NCBI GenBank assembly: GCA_027919835.1
Contig: JANVFP010000017.1
Span: 1,054,001-1,118,000 of the forward strand
Reading direction: 5' to 3'
Origin: Lentinula raphanica
Taxonomy: Eukaryota; Basidiomycota; Agaricomycetes; Agaricales; Omphalotaceae
DNA: 64,000 nucleotides
The position numbers and the translations under genes were made by a program. Shown one piece after another: positions 37,298-49,390 of the stretch. Under the pieces are notes generated by a model. That model was not told the DNA's origin. It was given only the letters and a program-made list of their open reading frames with translations, and made no database searches. Numbering within the stretch: position 1 is the first letter of the stretch; the number at the start of each line of letters is the position of its first letter.

Positions 37298-39173
37298 TCA
37301 GTCCGTAGAACCCTTCAACATTAGGTATCGATTAGCAATGGCATTAATGTCAACCATGACCTTCTTGCGATTCGAGAAAACTTCTGCAAACTGATCACCG
37401 TATTCTGCCTTTGCTCTTTCCACGAGCTCGTTATTGCGACGTTCACGTTCGTGTCGCAACTGGTTACAAATTTGCTGCCATGTACAGGAGTCAAACTCTT
37501 TCTTGAACGCATCGGGACCACTCAAGCGGTAGCGCTCGGCAACCCACTGGCAAGGAAAACCAAGTTGAACAAAACAAAGCTTGATGAAGAAAGCATGACT
37601 CACCTTCCACTCTGTCCAAGTACTCTTGAGAGCTTGCCACCTCTTGTCTTTCTTGCGGCTAAAAACATCGGGCCAATAACGAAGCGCGATAGGTATACCC
37701 TTGATAGATAGGATGTTCGTTCCACAGTCGATTGGGTCCCAGTTTGGTCCTTCATCGTCCCATACACGATCGAGACGGGGGATGTCAGGGGCGAAGGTCA
37801 GCTGGTCGGGCACACGAACATCAGATAGCTTGAAGCTGAAGGTTTGTCCATGGGCAATCCTGAGCACGAAGGACCTTTCCTCACTCGCTATAGAGTCCAT
37901 TAGTTGGTCGCAGCGGATGCTAGTGAAGGAAGCACTTACCTGCTGACTCATTTCCAGTTTTGGATACTACGTCCGCTTGTGGATATAGGTTGTTGACAGA
38001 GGATGGGTCAGTAGTGTTCTGGAGTGATGGAGGCTGGGTGGGAGCAGGTGAAGCTGGGAGAGAGGGCAAATGGCCTGCAACATGCAGAGGTGCTGCTATG
38101 AGAGGCATGGCAACAGGGAGAGGCAAGGTGGGAGCAGGAACTGAAGAGGTTGGCAGCGGCGGCAGCGGCGGCGGTGGCATCGACAGCACCAAGCCAGGTG
38201 CATTTGAGCCAGCTACGTTCGTAGGCCAGCTCTGAACCAGTGTTCCGATCATTGAAGTGAGGCCATCAATCCTCTTGTTGGTTTCTTGAAGTTGTCCATT
38301 GATAGCAGCCTGCCAAAAGTCGAAGGTCAGAAATGTGCAGGTTCCCAAGAACCCCAAAACGTACAGGGTCCGAAGCCTTCGCATCCGTCTCCGTCTTAAC
38401 AAGGCGGTCGCGCTCATCAGGGGGAATGTAGGGATGTTTCTTGATGTACTCTTTGGCCTGCCACGGACAATCAGAAATGAGCAACGACGAAAAGGAATAC
38501 CGCTTACCCATCTCACAAGGTCGTTCTTTTCCTCCAATGTCCTCATATCTTTCGAGCGTTGCACCACGAACGACGTCTGGCCTTGCGAGTCCGATGGAGA
38601 GATTCCCATCAAATCGTTCCGCCGTAACATTGAGAGTTTTTCCTTGGGTTTCTTGTGTTTGCTGTCTTTCTTCGCCTCGTTCTTCTTGACCATACCATCA
38701 CGAACCCCTCGGTGAGCACGTTTGGCGCCTGGGACGACACTTGATGTTGGTGAGAAACACGGAGAATAGTAATGAGTTGCACGACGTACATTTTCCATCT
38801 AACGAGATTTTCACTGAACCCCACCAACCTTTCACGCAGCATCTTCATGTTCTCGTTTACCCCTAGCTGATATCCCTTACAGAGGTCGACCAAATCGGCT
38901 CGTCGCAGGCCAGTCCTGGGGCAAGTGTTGAGTGAAAGCTGTAAAGATAGAGGAAGCAAAGGAAAACACTTACACGTTCTGGTACATCACATAGAAAACA
39001 CCGTCTCGATAGGATTCGGGGAGAGCAAGCGTATCCGGAGGTTGAGCTTTGACTGGACGGCGAACGAGCATCGTCTCGCCTTCGACATTGACAGCCTCAA
39101 CTGGCAGATAGTCGTCAAAAGCGGCAGGTGTATCAGAAGGAGTTGGTGGCGGCATTGGCTGGTCGACCTCCAT
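37298..39173 (-). CDS. SAP-domain protein of unknown function
   Basis: This is a multi-exon gene from ATG 39173 (MEVDQPMPPPTPSD). A SAP-like DNA-binding helix pair is clear (GLRRADLVDLCKGYQLGVNE followed by MLRERLVGFSEN). Next come a Lys-rich stretch, a short coiled coil (QLQETNKRIDGLTSMIGTLV) and a Pro/Ala-rich linker. The conserved-looking C-terminal domain includes LTFAPDIPRLDRVWDDEGPN, IALRYWPDVF and a Tyr near the stop. It is tail-to-tail with the tyrosine recombinase (64 nt apart), suggesting the two may travel together. A GGT microsatellite lies upstream (about 39280-39305). Confidence 0.6.
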
Positions 39174-40117
39174 AGCGTACCGAAATTTGCAGAGGGCCCT
39201 GAAGGCGAAAAAGGTTACGGCGACAAGAAGGATGTACTGAATTAGGAAGAGTGAGGACGCGTCCCGAACGACCACGTCGGTGGTGAAGGTGGTGGTGGTG
39301 GTGGTCCGAGTCACTGGAGTCGAATGCGAGCGGGCGCCATCGTCGATCAATCTGTTGTTGAGGCCGGACGTCAATACATACATGGTTTACATTGGCAGGG
39401 ACGGAAGTAAAAGAATTGGGAACGTTACGGCCAGCGACCGGCGAGTGGTAAAACGAGAGAGAGAGAATATAGGTTACATAAGAAATCGGGCGCTCGTGAA
39501 AGGTCTTACGACCGAAACGAAAACGTATGGCCGATCAAATCCGACCGGACCTGATCACCCGGGCGTGACAGAAATGTATTTCCCTAGAGAGAAGGATAAT
39601 TAGGGCTATTTATAAGTTGAAGAAATCGTTCTTCACCTGTTTCTGAAGTTGGATTGGAGAAACTGGGAGAATACTTTTGTAAAATCAGATGTACACGCTA
39701 TCAGTGGTAAGCTCTAGAAGTACAAATGTGATACAAAATACGAATGGACGAGGATCATAAGATCAATGGGCAGCGGAAAAAGCGCACTGAGTACGATCGC
39801 CGCTCGCCGCTCGGTGTGATGCGCACTGGCGGTGGCGGTGCTCACTGCTTTCCCAATGTTTCCACGCCACACCGACGCGGTCCCGAGCTTCGAGAAGACC
39901 AGCGCTCAAAGCTGAACGCAACGAAGGCCGACTTTTGTTCGACGTCCAGCAGCTCACTTCAATGGTAAGACGGATAATCAAACGTTAGGGGATGAGAAAA
40001 TCATGCCCATATCTGGATGGACTCGTCTTCACCGTTGACGGGCCGGAGCTCGGCGATAGAGGCCGGTAGTATGTCGTTGCCGATCGGCATCGTTTTTGAT
40101 TTTGTTTCTCTGCGTCG
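39174..40117. other. Intergenic promoter region between SAP gene and uL23m gene
   Basis: Divergent promoters are expected here. A (GGT)n microsatellite lies at about 39280-39305. Small ORFs are present but none is convincing. Confidence 0.45.
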
Positions 40118-41140
40118 ATGTTTAGACAAGTCTACCGCGTATGTTCTAACTTGTCCTCCTCTCGTTCATACGCTACTCGACAGAGTCCGAAAGCTCTCGC
40201 TGCTCGTACTGCCTCTACTCCTCTTGCTGTCCGTGAGCGACGCGAGAAAGAACTCGGTTCAGCACCTGGTCCAAACGAGACAGACGCTACGCCAGACGGA
40301 CTTTCGCCGTCTGATTTTGCTCGGTATCAGCGACACAAAGCTCTCGGTACTATACCCAAAAACGCAGACGGAACCCACCAGTCACCAACAGAATGGGTTT
40401 TGCGCCGAAATGCTAGAAGGTCACGGATTCGTGGATTCAGGACTGTTAAACGAACTGTCTCGACAAAAAAGAATTCAGGTGTAACGAAAACGTTGAAGGA
40501 AGTCGACGTGGTGGGTCAGCCTGTATACCTTCCCAATATCATCTTCCGTCTCGTCCGAAATCACACACCAGAAGGACAGGATTACAACCCTTTCGAAGCC
40601 ACGTTCCGCGTTCCTCTTTCCATCACAAAAACTGATATTCGCTCCTATCTCATGGCCGTATACGGTGTCGAGACCACGTATATCCGGACAGACCTGTACT
40701 ACGGACGTTCCAAGCCTCGAGGTCCCAGTAATCGCAAGATGCGGAGCACATACAAGCGCGCTGTCGTGGGTCTCGTCCATCCGTTCTACTATCCACATCG
40801 GTTAGAAGATATGCCAGAGGAGGAGAGGACAAAGCGGGAACAGTACATCGAGCAGCAGTATTTCTTGAAAGAAGGACAAGCGATGTTTGCCCAGAGTCGG
40901 TTCAGAAGCGCTGTCGTGTCTGCGAGAGGAGAGGATTCCTCGAAGTGGAAGTTTGATGCGGGGAGTGTGAAAGGAAGAGGGAAGATTTTGAAAGAGGTTG
41001 CGAGAAGGAGGCAGTTGAAGGAACAACTGATCGCTGGCATGGTCGGAGACTGGCAGCGAACGAGAGCGGAAGGAAAGGCGGTTACGGTGGATATGCCAAG
41101 GAGTAGGAAACCGAAGGGGTCGGATGCACAAGTAGAATGA
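40118..41140 (+). CDS. Mitochondrial large-subunit ribosomal protein uL23m
   Basis: A single exon encodes 340 residues. The N-terminus is a basic, Ser-rich presequence (MFRQVYRVCSNLSSSRSYAT) fitting mitochondrial import. The uL23 fold is seen in VYLPNIIFRLVRNHTPEGQD, FRVPLSITKTDIRSYLMAVY and TYIRTDLYYG. The C-terminal extension is long and basic, as in fungal mitoribosomal members. It is the only sizeable intronless gene in the host part of the window. Confidence 0.88.
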   Translation: MFRQVYRVCSNLSSSRSYATRQSPKALAARTASTPLAVRERREKELGSAPGPNETDATPDGLSPSDFARYQRHKALGTIPKNADGTHQSPTEWVLRRNARRSRIRGFRTVKRTVSTKKNSGVTKTLKEVDVVGQPVYLPNIIFRLVRNHTPEGQDYNPFEATFRVPLSITKTDIRSYLMAVYGVETTYIRTDLYYGRSKPRGPSNRKMRSTYKRAVVGLVHPFYYPHRLEDMPEEERTKREQYIEQQYFLKEGQAMFAQSRFRSAVVSARGEDSSKWKFDAGSVKGRGKILKEVARRRQLKEQLIAGMVGDWQRTRAEGKAVTVDMPRSRKPKGSDAQVE

Positions 41141-42719
41141 ACGGTCAGAACAGATACCTAGCTCGATCTACATAATTGCTAAACGACGTTCTCATCCCCA
41201 TCAATAGCCGAGTGTCATTAATCTAGATTTTTTACTAAGTACTATGCAGACCTTGCAGCTCGAAATCAACGATCTAATCTGATCAAAAACGCGTCGTTCT
41301 ACGGTGCTAACAACCTACATACATGGACCCATCGACCCTATCGAAGCAATAATGGAGCTCCCGAAATTTTGCTCGTGGTCGAAAAGATACAAGGGATGCA
41401 GAGTCACGATGCGATTTTACGAAAAAATAGCAAGCGAGGGGAGAGGGTGACTGTAAAATGTCCAAAAGCACTACATAAAACATCCTGCATCTGTCAAGGC
41501 AGTCCTTGATTCTCCCGGCCAAGGAACCTTGTACGAACCTTGAGCAGACATGAGGCTATTCTCCCTTCAATTCCCGATCGAGTTGACGCTCAAGTTGCCA
41601 ACAGTTTCTAACAAACTACGTGGAAATCTTCATCATGGCTCCCCCTCATATCGAAGCCAGCCAGTGTAGCGCGCTACTAGATTTTCGCTCGTGTTTACAG
41701 GGATACAGGAGTGCAAGCAAATCGACGAGAATAGGCGAAAGAACATAAGACGATGGAATCCCAAAGCGAATATGTACCCTGCGACAATCAAAATCCGGGA
41801 TTTTTCAAGCCAAGGGATATAGTCGGAGCTTACAACTTTCAAGCACTGGACGGAAATTAGTACCTGTCAATGTTCAATCGGAGCGAACACTGAACCTGCT
41901 TGATATCATTGCTGGACAAGACGGAACTTTGTAGAAGTAAAAAGTGGGTACTGATTATTCGTTGATGAATTTTCAACGCATACTATCTACCAAGGCCTAC
42001 GGTCTGAGTGTAATGAACACACACGTCGCTGTCTTGAAATATATGCAAGCACTGGTATTCGGTGTCTGTCATTATTATTAACGGGCTTCGTTGAGGTAGT
42101 AGTACCTCACCATTGGAATTTCTTCCTGATTTTTCCGAGCACTAAGGTATGTGGGCGGTGACCGGTGACGGTCTTATGAGAAAAAACCATATCGATTTCG
42201 TAGTTGATCACCGCAGATAGCATGGCCCCTCCATATATACGCCCACAACTCGAGGCCTTGCATGTCTAACACGATCAGCACGATCAATACAAAGCATTCG
42301 AATTTTTTTTTCAACGTGGCCGATAAAACGTTGGGAGTATATTTTATGAACGCTAACATCCACAGGATTTTTGACACTGGTATACTAGTAGTATATTTGC
42401 AACATGGTAAACGCAAGTTCGACAAGAACCCCGATGGAAAACACACCTCTTGTCAACTGGGCCCATACATTGGACGGTAACTTGTGATTTATTCTGTGAT
42501 GCATTCCAGCCGCATGATGATTCTACATTTCGGCTAAGACTCATTGGGCTGACGCAATGAGTCTGAGGCTGGGATTCTAGATAGTCCAAGAGTAAGTTCT
42601 CGCGCCGTCTATCATGTATAAAAAGGAACATGCCTTACGCCAGGACTCTGCAGGCCTTTCTGAAACCACCCACCCACCCCCCAACTGGCTTTCTTGCACA
42701 ATCTAATTCTCCCTTCGAA
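41141..42719. other. Intergenic region, nothing found
   Basis: This 1.58-kb stretch has only short ORFs on both strands, with no splice-supported gene, tRNA or clear repeat. It is moderately AT-rich. Confidence 0.45.
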
Positions 42720-43616
42720 ATGTTTATCGAAATGATGTGTCCTTGTCATTTTGAAGTAAGTACGACTATACGTTGTGACTTTGCCGATGGCTGACGATCA
42801 TCGATTAGCAAACGGATTCCATGTCCACAACCTATGATCGCCAAAGGGGAACTCACAGTTGTCTTCGTCATCTCGCTGCGATGATTATTCAACCCCGCCC
42901 TTCGCCCTACCCTGGGAAACCATCCCAGGGGAAGATTCCACAGAGTGGAATGTCGACATCTTCGACTTGTAAACGACCAGAGTCCGATCATCCCCCTCTC
43001 GCATCTCGTTCAAGGAGACGCAATCATTCTGGCTCCAGTGTGCGAGGTCATTCCAGCACTTCTTCCGAACATAGTTCGACCAGTTCTAAAAGAAGCACGC
43101 ACGAACGACGAAAGCGTAGATCCACGGCCAATGTCTCTGTCAACTCAAGGGATAGTAAGAAATCCAATACCAGTTTCATCCGTTCTCCTCTAACGGCGAG
43201 TGTATCCACTATTGTCCGAGCTGAGAACACCTAATAACACCGCTTGTTATTTCCAGGATGAAAGTAACAAACAGTGTTATTACATGCAGGGGACCATGAC
43301 AGAAAATCCTCTGCAACCCAGATCCGATATCGTCTCGTTCTCCTGGACCACATATGTTGGATTCTCCTGTGAGCCTTATGGCTTTCCTGAAGGATCCATC
43401 AGCGACGATACTAGATCATGGGCCGCACTAGATTCTGCTCACGATCCACGCGATCCAATCGTGGAGCAGACACCTAAGCGGACCATTCGACGACAGCGTG
43501 AGCACGACATCGAAAAGCTCACCGCGACTACCAGCTCCAAGCCTAGCTGGACCCCCAAGCCAGCTAAGTCTCTCGGGCTGGCACTCCACTGGCTCGAGAA
43601 ACTAGCAAAGAAGTAA
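42720..43616 (+). CDS. Unknown Ser/Arg-rich protein
   Basis: Exons 42720-42755, 42809-43201 and 43257-43616 join in frame to 262 residues. The middle is a Ser/Thr/Arg-rich, probably disordered stretch (GHSSTSSEHSSTSSKRSTHE). The C-terminal part has RTIRRQREHDIEKLTATTSS and ends LGLALHWLEKLAKK, a likely amphipathic helix. I recognise no family. The continuous frame over two introns supports a real gene. Confidence 0.55.
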
Positions 43617-44107
43617 AATTTGAATAGATCAACAATGTTGATTCTGGTATGAACATTGATATGATTCCTGTTCTTTATGCTTTTGTTAATCAAACATTGT
43701 TTACCGCTTCATCGTTGTAAAAAAATTGTCTGTAGAAAAAAATGTCATGTCGTGAATGTTGAAAGAGAAGAAGCGTGCGAGTGTTGTAGTGGCAGTGAAA
43801 ATTTTCATTGCCCTCCCAAATTTGGGCTATCCTGGGGCTATCAGTGGCATGAATTGAACATTGAAGTTCATCGATAAATAGATGGCATGGCTAGTCAATG
43901 TCATTGTGCAATTCATTTGTCACCTCAAGGCGATTTGAGATCAAGTTTTACAGCTTTTACAGAACTTACTGCTTTCCAGTAGATCAATAGGCCCGAGAAT
44001 TATATTCGATATACTACTGACAGTCTTCTGAGATGGGTAGGAATAATGAATATCATGTCAGAGAAGTGAGCACACTTGGGAAACGAGGGGTTTGTTCACG
44101 TTCAAAT
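43617..44107. other. Intergenic region, nothing found
   Basis: An AT-rich stretch of about 490 nt lies between the gene ending at 43616 and the HAD relic. No gene or repeat was recognised. Confidence 0.4.
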
Positions 44108-44112
44108 CACCA

Positions 44113-44659
44113 TCATGAAAGGATAGTAAACATAGGCTGTCCATTGACTAATTCACACCTAACCTGTTCCATGTTGTCAACCACGAAGTATGCACCGCAA
44201 TTCTCGATCTTTGAACGTTCGTGGCTGGTGCAAACAGCAATGACCGTAGCGCCACTTGCGACACCTGCGCGTATCCCACAAGGGGAGTCTTCAAATGTGA
44301 CACATTTCGTCGCGTCAAAGCCGAGGCATTCAAAAACGGGTCTGGCGCGGGCTTTCCGGCCTTCCAATGCTTGTCGTCGGCAGTATTGGTCACTGGCGGA
44401 GGGGTGATGTCAACACGAGTCAAGCATTCATGAGCCGCGGAAGCGAGGACGAGTGAGCAGTCTGAACAGAAAATAATAATTTGCACTGACCGTAAGTCTT
44501 TGCTTCAGAGGCGGCGACATCAGGAATAGAATCATTCATCTTCCTGCCAGTGACCCTTACCCCCGGAAAAATTCCAACAGAGCGATCGACAGCTGCAGCC
44601 TCAATTAGCCAGGCTTCGAGCAGGTCAAGATCAGCCTCATTATTACATTGCTTCCTCAT
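44113..44659 (-). pseudogene. Truncated, frameshifted HAD-family sugar/glycerol phosphatase relic
   Basis: The block AAAVDRSVGIFPGVR, then VDITPPPVTNTADDKHWKAG followed by KPAPDPF, then ECLGFDATKCVTFEDSPCGI and GATVIAVCTSHERSK, are HAD phosphatase segments in the right order but in different frames. Between PDPF and ECLGF the frame shifts with a few residues lost. The N-terminal half with the nucleophile DxDGT motif is absent. Relatives dephosphorylate glycerol-3-phosphate or 2-deoxyglucose-6-phosphate. This copy lacks the catalytic start and looks dead. Confidence 0.7.
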
Positions 44660-44807
44660 CGTGAAGTTGAGATGTGATATGCGTGCAAATTGATGAAAAA
44701 AAGAATGCCTGCTTTATATACTACACATCTTACCTCCGCATCCGTCCCATATAGTTATTTAACTTGTGAAATACACACCCATCCGATGCTTTGAACAGCG
44801 ACATAGA

Positions 44808-47377
44808 TTATGGTGTAGCTCCGGTTCCGACTAACACCATGTCATCCACAACATGCCCCTCAGGTTCAGCTTCAACTCCCTCCAAACGCTTCCAAGTGCG
44901 GATTTTCTCTCCATAGTCAGAGATCTCATACACTCGGAATCGACGATCGAATCCGACCTTGCCATAGCCAGAATATGATCTACAAAAAAGTCAGACGAAA
45001 GACGAGAAATTTCGCGCCATGGAATACTTACCCTCCCCCTCCGAAACACATCCAAACACCCTTTACGCGGCGGCAATTTTCTGTTACTATGAGGCGAGGA
45101 AACGTGAGGACAAGAATATACAGATGGGTCTATATCGAACGTACTATGGCAATGACCGTTAGCAACTACCTTCACCTCCTGCTTCGAGGACTCTGCTGCA
45201 TTGACGTGGTTGCTCTCTGTGGCATTCAACAGGGCCTTTGCGAAGAATCCATCAGAGCCTTCGGCGTTCCCGTTCAACTCTAGCCCACTCAGACCGACAT
45301 CCAGTGGTCGTTTTGTGCTGGGATTCTTATCAGGTGTGGAGTAGGCTTCAGGTCTAGAATGGAGAACAAAGCGGGGCGAATCATGAGCTTTTGTGTAAAG
45401 AAATGGAGAATTTGGGAAACGTACAGGGGAATATGGAAGAACATCATAGCGTTGGGCTTAGCGAGTCTACGTGTTTGCGGTGTCAATTGGTCAGTTTGAC
45501 GACGCCAGTTTATTGAGCCCAAGTCTTTAGCTCCGTCTGGGGTAAACGGTCTTTCGATCATGTTTATCGAAGCTAAAGAGAGGATCGAATGAGATGTGGT
45601 TACTGAGGCAAACACAACAAAATAGAACTGACCACTCTCCCGCAAGAACCAATCAATCTGATCCTGCCTTATCCAGTCATACGCAGTCGGGGTGAACATT
45701 CCCCAGAAGTTATAGAACCCCTTCGAATAAGACCCAGAATCGAGGAAGTAAAGAGTGAGAAGGTGAGTCATGGAACTGAGGAGCATGAAAAAAGCGTAAG
45801 CTAGACCTGAACGTGATAATGGAATTTGAAGATATCACTGACGGATCTGCACTGCGAACCTTGAGCAGATAATTGCCCACCCCGTGTAGATCGTGAGGTC
45901 CCCTTTGCGCTAGGCTGTAAGGCATGGACTCCATCAGCTTCATCTAGATATTTATGTCAGTCTAAAAACACGACCACTATTCAGAAATGAAGGACCACGA
46001 CTGACTTGCTCATCTCTACCCATCCCTGTCTCAGAATCATGGTTACCAAACACAGCGGCCCACGGTATACCCCTCCGCCAAACTTCCTTAGAAAATTTAG
46101 CTAGAACACTCTTCGGATCCCAGGATGAATCTTGTCCGTTGAGCTGATCTCCTGTGAACACGACAAGATCCGGCTTCTCCACGTCCAACATACGTCCTAG
46201 AAGGGTGTTGGTGAGATTGTCCGACCCAGGTCCGTCTGGCGAGGTGCACAGTTCGTTCAGTTTGGTGCCTTCGCGCATGTCCTGGCAACTACCAACAGAT
46301 ACAGAGTAATGCAAATCTGCGATCTGCATGATCTTGAACTTGCCATCTCTGGAGAAATGCAACGGAGGAGCTTTCGGTACTGGATGTACACCTTTCCGAA
46401 TGGTGACATAGGTTCCTTCTGTGATTCCTTCCTTTCTGTACGTAGTAGGTGGCTCGAGTTTCTCGAATCCCCACCATGGCACATCTTCTCCGAACAGGAC
46501 ATCCATCTCTGTGATGATGTTGTTCTTATCTTCTGGTGTCATATCGCTCGCTGTTTTTCCAACATGGTACCAAAGAAATAGTGGATTGGCGTGATAGACA
46601 CCTGTGCGGAGGGATTTATCGACTTTGGTCCAACCATCGAGAGGAGATGGTTCTTCTCCAGTAGGAAGGAGTCGGATTGAGTCGATGAGGTTTATGTCCA
46701 GCCGACGGGTGCGACGGTACCATAGACTCTGAGTACAGCGCATAAGTTGGGCAAGAAGGAAACGTGGCAAGCAAAGAGACGTACAAGGAAGCCACTCATG
46801 TATCCTGATTCATCATTGAGATTTCGGTCGACACGAACCCATGGTCCACGAATGGCATCCTTTTCTGTCGTGGTAGATGGCGCACATAGATCTCCAGCGA
46901 ATACTGGATCCATATAGCAGTGAGTGACCGATATCTCTGATACTAGAGATTTTATGTAGTGTGAGAGGCAAGCTGCAAAGATCATGAAACTGAGTGCTCA
47001 CGTCCTGTATCGTGGGGCAATAATGGAGCCCAGACATCTAAAGGCAGACTGGAGGTATCGACTTTGTCTTCTCCCAATCCTGGAATACCGGTGACGTTCC
47101 ACCAATCAACACCTTCCGGGAGTTCAACTGTAGCATGATCTCCTTCGCTCTGTCCACTAGTACTTCCGGTATTCGTGGAAGATACTGCAGCCAAATCCTC
47201 GCTGCTCATGGATATTGAATCCCAGCTCTGCCATCCCAGTCGTTGTTTGATCCCGGGCCCAGGTGTTGGTTGATATAGAATGAAAATGAATGTGAGGAGA
47301 CATGAGAAGCAGATCACTGTCGTTATAGGTGCGCACATTGAACGCAGAAAACGGAAGAAGCGGCCGATGAATGCCAT
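44808..47377 (-). CDS. Dcr2-like calcineurin-type metallophosphatase, membrane-anchored
   Basis: This is a multi-exon gene from ATG 47377 to the stop at 44808. Residues 13-35 are a membrane anchor (APITTVICFSCLLTFIFILY). The metal-binding boxes are KIMQIADLHYSVSVG (D-x-H), DLVVFTGDQLNG (G-D) and WAAVFGNHDSE (G-N-H-D). A C-terminal ANGHCHST (G-H-x-H) completes the set. The tail VGFDRRFRVYEISDYGEKIR with TWKRLEGVEAEPEG closes the protein. Yeast Dcr2 acts in cell-cycle start and in ER stress signalling. Orthology to it is inferred from motif spacing. Confidence 0.85.
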
Positions 47378-48887
47378 ATCGATGGGGTGCAGCCTTCGGG
47401 CTGTGGTACAAGAGAAAGGTTATTCGAGTGCAACGCGGCGAATGAGAGAAAGAAATAAGAATAGTGAGAAGATATGAGGAAATGTGAAATGTTGGTGAAA
47501 GAGTTGTGAATGCAAGAAGAATTATTGGGCGCCTGGGCCAGCCACTGCGGCCCGACCTAATTTTTGACTTTTCTAAAAGTTTTGCCAAAAGTTTTGCCAA
47601 AGATCAATTTTGGCAGTGGGTTTTGACCTTGTAAAAATACTATATATGAGTTTTTCAAATACACTGACAATGTAGTCATTTTGCAAAGTAAATGGTATTC
47701 TCAGAAAGCTTTGACAAATCTCCTATATTGAGGATTCAAAATCTTCTTTTTTGCAGTAAGTTTAGCCGTGGCCAAAGACTTTGACATAGGAATTCAATTG
47801 CAAAGCTTTTCGACGGAGACAAATATGAATTTTTGACTCTGCAAAAAAATGTTCAAAAGTTTCCTTTTTGAAATTTCAAAAGAACATTTTTGGAAATCCA
47901 GAAATAAATCGGGTTATCATCGGGAGACGATGGGGAGACGACGGGGCAGACAGCGGGTCCTCGTCGTACAACTGACGGGTTTGCAGTGGTCGCCAGACGT
48001 GTACGGGCTATGGTCGTGCATTGATCTTGGCTCTCACGTTGCGCTTAGCGCATCTCAAGTTCCGCCCATCGACCCTTCTTCTACACAGCAATCATCTACC
48101 ATAATCCCCTCTTTCTCTTCTGCCTGTCCACCGCGAATCTTGGAGTGTTCGCAATATACATAAGCTTGGAATCTGTTCTATTGAGTACCCGGTAGAGTCT
48201 CCGATGCATCTGTTATAGTAGCTACAAAAGGGGTCAAGTATTCACTACACTGACTTGAATATAACCTATGAACCATCCAACGATACAATATTCTCGCCGT
48301 ATCCTTGGTCTCCCAACGTCCTGTGACGAGATGGGTGCAGTGCGAGGAGCCGTGCTCGGATGGAAAAAATAGGTGTTGAACGATTTCGAATCGGCCGCTG
48401 TTCGATAGCAAGCCCGTCGAGGAGATACAGGTCCCTTTGCCAAAGAGGAGGATCCAGAGTCGCATATGGAGGAGCTAGATCAAGACAGAGACGAGACGAC
48501 ATATCTAGACAGCCAGTAAGCATGAAGACTTAGTGAAATCAGTTTCAGCCGTGCGACTGACCTGCTGCTTGTTGGGGTTCTATGTGTCTCCGTAAGCTGA
48601 CGAAAATGGAGCTGGACCCGAGGATGATGAGGAGGGGCACGGTTTGATGTTTTCGTGTACATCGTGGAGATTCAACCTGGAATGGCCTCATCAACAACCA
48701 ATACAACTTCATGTCTAACGGGGAACCTATCTTTTTCTCAGCGTTTTCATGTACATAGCGATTTTTGTGATATTGTGTACTTGAGAGTTATGTGCAAATC
48801 AATACATCTGGTAGTAAATATGCCTTTCACTATGACTATTTTGAATCAGTTGGGATATTTCAAAGTAGATAATGGTAGCCACGTACC
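47378..48887. repeat. Gene-poor region with an AT-rich block of repeated TTTTG/CAAAA motifs (about 47555-47895)
   Basis: The block starts with two tandem copies of AAAAGTTTTGCC and then repeats TTTGAC, TTTTGCA and GCAAAG motifs in both orientations. It ends in a short inverted repeat (AAATGTTC ... GAACATTT, about 47847-47890). It may be a decayed non-autonomous element. The rest (to 48887) holds short ORFs on the minus strand (48178-48523) without family features. Confidence 0.45.
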
Positions 48888-49390
48888 TTACGCCCTTGCA
48901 GCCCTAAGAAGGCGTGGACGGATTATCTTCTTCCATGCGAACGACCGATTGCCAAGAAACACAAACTTCTCGAAATGAGTCTTCCAGTTTGAAGAGAAGT
49001 TTTTTGTGCGACCATTTCACAGACGATGGAGCGACGTACAGCGGTGACAAAACTCGCGAGGCCGATCTTTGCACACTAGCTCCAGCAAGAGATGAGCAAG
49101 TGATTCTGAAAGAAGGAAGAGGGCTCAGTATATTGGAATAAACGATTTCAAGACTGACCAGCTCTCCTTCTCCTTGCCACCCAAATAGGATGCATCCATC
49201 TTTGTTTGGGGTAAGGGCATTGCCTATTCCATTCGGCCTTTCGTCGCGCGAAGTTACGCGCCATGCCAATTTTCCATTGGCGACCATTGAGGAAAGCGTA
49301 AAGATAACCGGGCCCATCAGCAAGCGACACTGAGCGGGAGCTTCGAGAGGCGTAAACGGTGCGTAGTTTTCGATTGGATCGCCGGCCCAT
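48888..49390 (-). CDS. T5orf172/GIY-YIG-like domain protein
   Basis: From ATG 49390 the frame reads a Ser/Arg leader. Then comes GYLYAFLNGRQWKIGMARNF and ARRKAEWNRQCPYPKQRWMH, the T5orf172 (GIY-YIG-related) signature. After an intron, ESLAHLLLELVCKDRPREFC and a final segment ending IIRPRLLRAARA follow. The splice joining the last two blocks is not settled. Upstream minus-strand blocks (49516-49728, LDLGQLPAVIAGQVEAFAKQ) may be an extra 5' exon. The family is common in agaricomycetes; function is unknown. Confidence 0.65.

Noticed and set aside
31312..39173. Calling this block a defined transposon
   Set aside because: No terminal repeats or target duplications were found, so only co-location can be claimed.
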